Source: Cyclobacteriaceae bacterium (GTDB lineage: Bacteria; Bacteroidota; Bacteroidia; Cytophagales; Cyclobacteriaceae). Taken from it: a stretch of 64,000 bases of DNA. A program made the translations under genes and the position numbers. Below are positions 61,239 to 64,000 of this stretch, one piece after another; the first letter of the stretch is position 1, and every line of letters begins with the position of its first letter. The DNA is taken from positions 310,001 to 374,000 of the forward strand of contig JAEUUA010000025.1 of the NCBI GenBank assembly GCA_016787755.1, given 5' to 3'. A model generated the notes under the pieces. The model was not told the DNA's origin and did no database searches. It saw only the letters and a list, made by a program, of their open reading frames with translations.

Positions 61239-62213
61239 CTAATTAGCATAGAATGTGTTGGTTCGTGCTGCCTTTAAAAATTTCTTTCGAAAAGAAATCA
61301 CATATTGAAAGGGATTAGCATACACTGTTAAGAATCGATATAATCCCTGGGAAATCGTATTCTGTATGTTCATTCCAGCCAGGTGAACTAATTTCTTAAC
61401 TCCCATTTGCCATCGCTCAGCATAGGCGATGTCCCAGGGCAGAAGAGGATGTACGTATTTTTTTCGAAACGAAAAGGTTCTTAATTCCATTGGTTTAAAC
61501 AACACGTTAGTCTCAATATTATTCAATGCCTTGTTGTGTTGCCTATACCCCACCGTTACCTTTTCCATAAAATCCAATCGAATACCGGCCCGGGTAAGTT
61601 TAAGCCACATCGGATAATCCTCTACGGCTGTATTAGCTTCATCGTAACCACCCACAGCAAGCACTGCCTCCTTTTTGAAAAAAAATGAAGGTGTATAACT
61701 AATCCGATCAGATAGCAACAACTTTTTAAATTGATCGCTCGCACTCATGTCCGGATGCATGACGTTATTCGGATACTGATCCGGGACTACGCGAATAAAG
61801 TTAGTAGTCTCAAAAGTATTTTTGTAAACCTTTACTTTAGAAAATAATATTTGGATTTGGGGTTTGTCTTGCACAAAACTCATATTGTCTTCAATGCATG
61901 TTGGCAACAAGACATCATCCCCCGCAATAAATTTAATCCATTGACTTCCGGTTGCAGCCATGCTCCGATTGCAGTTCGCAGATACTCCTGTGTTTACCGG
62001 CACAGTAAGCAGTGTTGTTTTTACAAATCGATTTTTATGTTGATCCAACCAGGTACGGCAAAGGGCCACAGTTGTGTCTGACGAGGCATCATCAGAAATA
62101 ATCAGTTCAATGCTTGGATACGTTTGAGATTTTATACTCTCCAGTGTTTCGATTACAAAATCCGAAGAATTATACGTGGCTACTATTACGGAAACGTTTG
62201 GCTGAGTTGTCAT
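61239..62213 (-). CDS. GT2-family glycosyltransferase
   Basis: A 324-residue GT-A enzyme. VSVIVATYNSSDFVIETLESI leads the fold. ELIISDDASSDTTVALC holds the nucleotide-binding Asp pair, GSQWIKFIAGDDVLLPTCIE the DD metal site, and VEDYPMWLKLTRAG the conserved 'ED..mW' catalytic region. The C-terminus is basic and aromatic (ERWQMGVKKLVHL). This subgroup is common in O-antigen and capsule loci. Between it and the fucosyltransferase gene is a 46-bp gap with no clear signal. Donor unknown. Confidence 0.88.
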   Translation of the reverse strand: MTTQPNVSVIVATYNSSDFVIETLESIKSQTYPSIELIISDDASSDTTVALCRTWLDQHKNRFVKTTLLTVPVNTGVSANCNRSMAATGSQWIKFIAGDDVLLPTCIEDNMSFVQDKPQIQILFSKVKVYKNTFETTNFIRVVPDQYPNNVMHPDMSASDQFKKLLLSDRISYTPSFFFKKEAVLAVGGYDEANTAVEDYPMWLKLTRAGIRLDFMEKVTVGYRQHNKALNNIETNVLFKPMELRTFSFRKKYVHPLLPWDIAYAERWQMGVKKLVHLAGMNIQNTISQGLYRFLTVYANPFQYVISFRKKFLKAARTNTFYAN

Positions 62214-62259
62214 AAATAAAAGAATCTGTGGAAGGGATTTAAAAATGTGTAGCTGATTC

Positions 62260-63225
62260 TCATTTGGTAAATCGCTTAACTAATTTTAAGGCAGAGGCTT
62301 TGAACCGATTTGATTTTCGTTGATTTGTTAGTAAGTCGGCCTGCTGAATTTTTTCCATGCGATTATATTGACCAAAGCCATACCGGGGTGCACGCTTCGC
62401 AGCCTCCAGATCCTGGTTAAAAATCTTTTCAAAAAAATGAAGTATCTCTCCTTCCCAATCGCGAGGAGTTAACCAGGGCAAAGAAAGTTTTTCCACATAG
62501 GCATGTTCATCCGTATCAAGGCGAATGATTTCTTGAATGGCTGCCTCAAACGAAGGATAGCGCATCACATTCACCAACGAGGCTTCATTAAAATCAAGAT
62601 GCAACAAAGGATTGCCCCAATACACCGGCATGGAGTTAACCGTCATGGGCTCCATAATTTTTTCGGTGGTATAGCCGGGTACGGAACTATTCTCCATCGC
62701 CAACGTAAACTTATAGCCTTGAATAAAACTGATTTTATCGCCCACTGTAAATCCCAGATTATTCAAAAATTTTCCACCCGAGTCTATCCGTTTATATTCA
62801 CTCAGTTGCTTAAAAAAAAGTTCTCGGGCCGGATGTGAATTGGTATTGTTTGAATATACAAAGTTGCAAAACTTCCGATTGAGCAATACATCTGCGTTCG
62901 GCATTGCCTTGTTCGCAAGCGCCTCGTACCCTGGATAGATAACATACAAAGGAAAGCGAAGATAGCGATCATCAAAGTTCAGATAATGAAAGCCAAGTGC
63001 GTAATCGCATAAATTGAAATCAGGCACTACATTCTCACCTGTAAAACAAATTTTTATACAATCATGCTTTAAATGGGTCTGTCCATAGACAGAATAAAAC
63101 AAATAATCCGGATCAACCGACTCTACCACATTAAAGTGCTTTTGCAACAACCGCAAAAAATAATTATCCTTGGCCAAGTGTGGCCAAAAATCTGAAAATC
63201 CGATTTTTATTACTTTATCAGTCAC
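62260..63225 (-). CDS. GT10 alpha-1,3/1,4-fucosyltransferase-like protein
   Basis: A 321-residue GT-B fucosyltransferase. The donor-site signature is clear: YKFTLAMENSSVPGYTTEKI with MEPMTVNSMPVYWG directly after, matching the GT10 'F.lafENs...yvTEKl.....agtvPvywG' motif around residues 170-205. The N-terminal half carries IKIGFSDFWPHLAKDNYF and ICFTGENVVPDFNLCDYALG. It would attach fucose from GDP-fucose. No GDP-fucose synthesis genes are in the window. The start is GTG (63225), which overlaps the preceding TGA as GTGA. It ends with a basic tail NRFKASALKLVKRFTK. Confidence 0.88.
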   Translation of the reverse strand: MTDKVIKIGFSDFWPHLAKDNYFLRLLQKHFNVVESVDPDYLFYSVYGQTHLKHDCIKICFTGENVVPDFNLCDYALGFHYLNFDDRYLRFPLYVIYPGYEALANKAMPNADVLLNRKFCNFVYSNNTNSHPARELFFKQLSEYKRIDSGGKFLNNLGFTVGDKISFIQGYKFTLAMENSSVPGYTTEKIMEPMTVNSMPVYWGNPLLHLDFNEASLVNVMRYPSFEAAIQEIIRLDTDEHAYVEKLSLPWLTPRDWEGEILHFFEKIFNQDLEAAKRAPRYGFGQYNRMEKIQQADLLTNQRKSNRFKASALKLVKRFTK

Positions 63226-64000
63226 GCAGGGTAACGAAATTGTTTATAAAATTTTCTTACTCCCCTACATTCTTCACTTACGAGATTGGAATACCAGCCT
63301 GTAAGTTGAAAGATCCATGTCAATTCACGCTCTCTGCTCCATCTGCCCACGTTCATGAACGTGAGAATCACTAACCGAAGCATAGACTTTGCTAACAAAA
63401 TGAGGTTGTCAATTGTTGAATTAAATTTAACAGTAATCTGAAACAGATAAAGTTCAAGCACCGGGGCAGCGGAACGAAAACCCTTGAACAACTGATCCCT
63501 ATATGTTTCGGTTAACCGAAAGGATGGAATAAAGTGGGTAAAGGAAAGCCGGTCGTCAAAATACAAGCTGTAACCCATCAATAGCAACCGCATCGTATAT
63601 TCCGAATCACCACCGGATGTCATTGCACTGCCCTTCCTGTCGGTAAGCAAAGCAGGATGAATAGCATAGGCTTTTTCAAACAACGTTTTGCGCGATACCA
63701 GAGCTGCTCCTGTAAGCGCGCGTAGGTGAGAAACATCGCCCGATTGTTCTGCCGGGCGGCCAACCGCATAACCCCCTTGATATTTTTCAAACCAAACAGG
63801 CAACTCACCTTCAGTTGCAGGCACCCCTGTGCCGCACGCTGCACCAACCTGTGGATGCCTGGTCATCGTGTCAAAAGCACACTGTACAAAATTAGAGGCC
63901 AGCCAATTATCATCATCGCAAAAAATAAAATATTCAAAACGGGCAACAGCCACACCCCGGCTGCGCGCACTGCTTAACCCCGAAACCGGTTCATCAACAA
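63222..64000 (-). CDS. GT2-family glycosyltransferase, 5' end outside window
   Basis: The minus frame is open to the window edge with no start in it, so the N-terminus is cut off. About 258 residues are visible. GLSSARSRGVAVARFEYFIF precedes FCDDDNWLASNF, which has the DxD-type metal motif of GT2. AACGTGVPATEGELPVWF and LRALTGAALVSRKTLFE are donor-domain features, and SGGDSEYTMRLLLMGYSLYF carries the catalytic 'gEDtel' counterpart. The C-terminal ~70 residues are helical with hydrophobic pieces. An apparent start at 63953 (GTG) is internal. It overlaps the downstream fucosyltransferase gene by 4 bp. Confidence 0.83.
   Translation of the reverse strand, partial: VDEPVSGLSSARSRGVAVARFEYFIFCDDDNWLASNFVQCAFDTMTRHPQVGAACGTGVPATEGELPVWFEKYQGGYAVGRPAEQSGDVSHLRALTGAALVSRKTLFEKAYAIHPALLTDRKGSAMTSGGDSEYTMRLLLMGYSLYFDDRLSFTHFIPSFRLTETYRDQLFKGFRSAAPVLELYLFQITVKFNSTIDNLILLAKSMLRLVILTFMNVGRWSRERELTWIFQLTGWYSNLVSEECRGVRKFYKQFRYPA

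Overview
The window looks like chromosomal DNA of a member of the Bacteroidota, most likely the order Cytophagales. The evidence is a TonB-dependent receptor, a type IX secretion (T9SS) cargo protein with a C-terminal sorting domain, a DUF6089/PorG-like barrel, an exosortase of the XrtF type, methionine synthase on two reading frames, and several TAnnTTTG boxes just upstream of starts (the Bacteroidota -7 element). The genus cannot be fixed from sequence alone. No tRNA, rRNA, insertion sequence, prophage or CRISPR array was seen.

Bases 1-32,100 are mostly housekeeping genes in short mixed-strand transcription units. They hold the end of a TonB receptor with an SGNH-hydrolase lipoprotein and a one-carbon/methionine block (metF, then metH in two pieces under a SAM-I riboswitch). 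A polyphosphate neighbourhood follows (ppx, ppk1, ppk2 around gyrB), then a MORN-repeat protein. Next come aromatic amino acid and glutaryl-CoA catabolism genes (tryptophan 2,3-dioxygenase, glutaryl-CoA dehydrogenase, 4-hydroxyphenylpyruvate dioxygenase) with trpS. The stretch ends with a phosphohexomutase, an HTTM membrane pair, mtaB, a LolD-like ATPase and sucC. Most convergent pairs abut or overlap at their stop codons.

From 32,986 to the window edge every gene lies on the minus strand. From 64,000 down to 40,386 this is one nearly gapless surface-polysaccharide locus. It encodes two-domain-type and GT2 glycosyltransferases, a GT10 fucosyltransferase, an EpsG-like polymerase, tandem CE4-like deacetylases, CapA, an asparagine synthase, an ATP-grasp enzyme, an epimerase and a PglC-like initiating phosphoglycosyltransferase. 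It also encodes a dedicated ACP with a ketoacyl-ACP synthase III, two NeuD/PglD acyltransferases, a YdcF protein, exosortase XrtF with its associated membrane protein, and a PglE-like aminotransferase. No flippase or Wza/Wzc export gene is in view, so the locus probably continues beyond 64,000.

After a 233-bp gap a second minus-strand unit runs from 40,152 to 32,986. It encodes a 1,687-residue T9SS adhesin, then a 65-residue protein that is essentially a signal peptide plus an exosortase-like C-terminal sorting signal (start overlapping the adhesin stop as ATGA), then a PglF/WbpM-type nucleotide-sugar dehydratase. The most interesting hypothesis is that XrtF (42,477-41,917), the 65-residue protein and the adhesin form a linked surface-anchoring system coupled to polysaccharide synthesis. 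The second is the metH leader, where three mutually exclusive pairings can be drawn between the SAM-I aptamer, an anti-aptamer strand and the ribosome-binding site.
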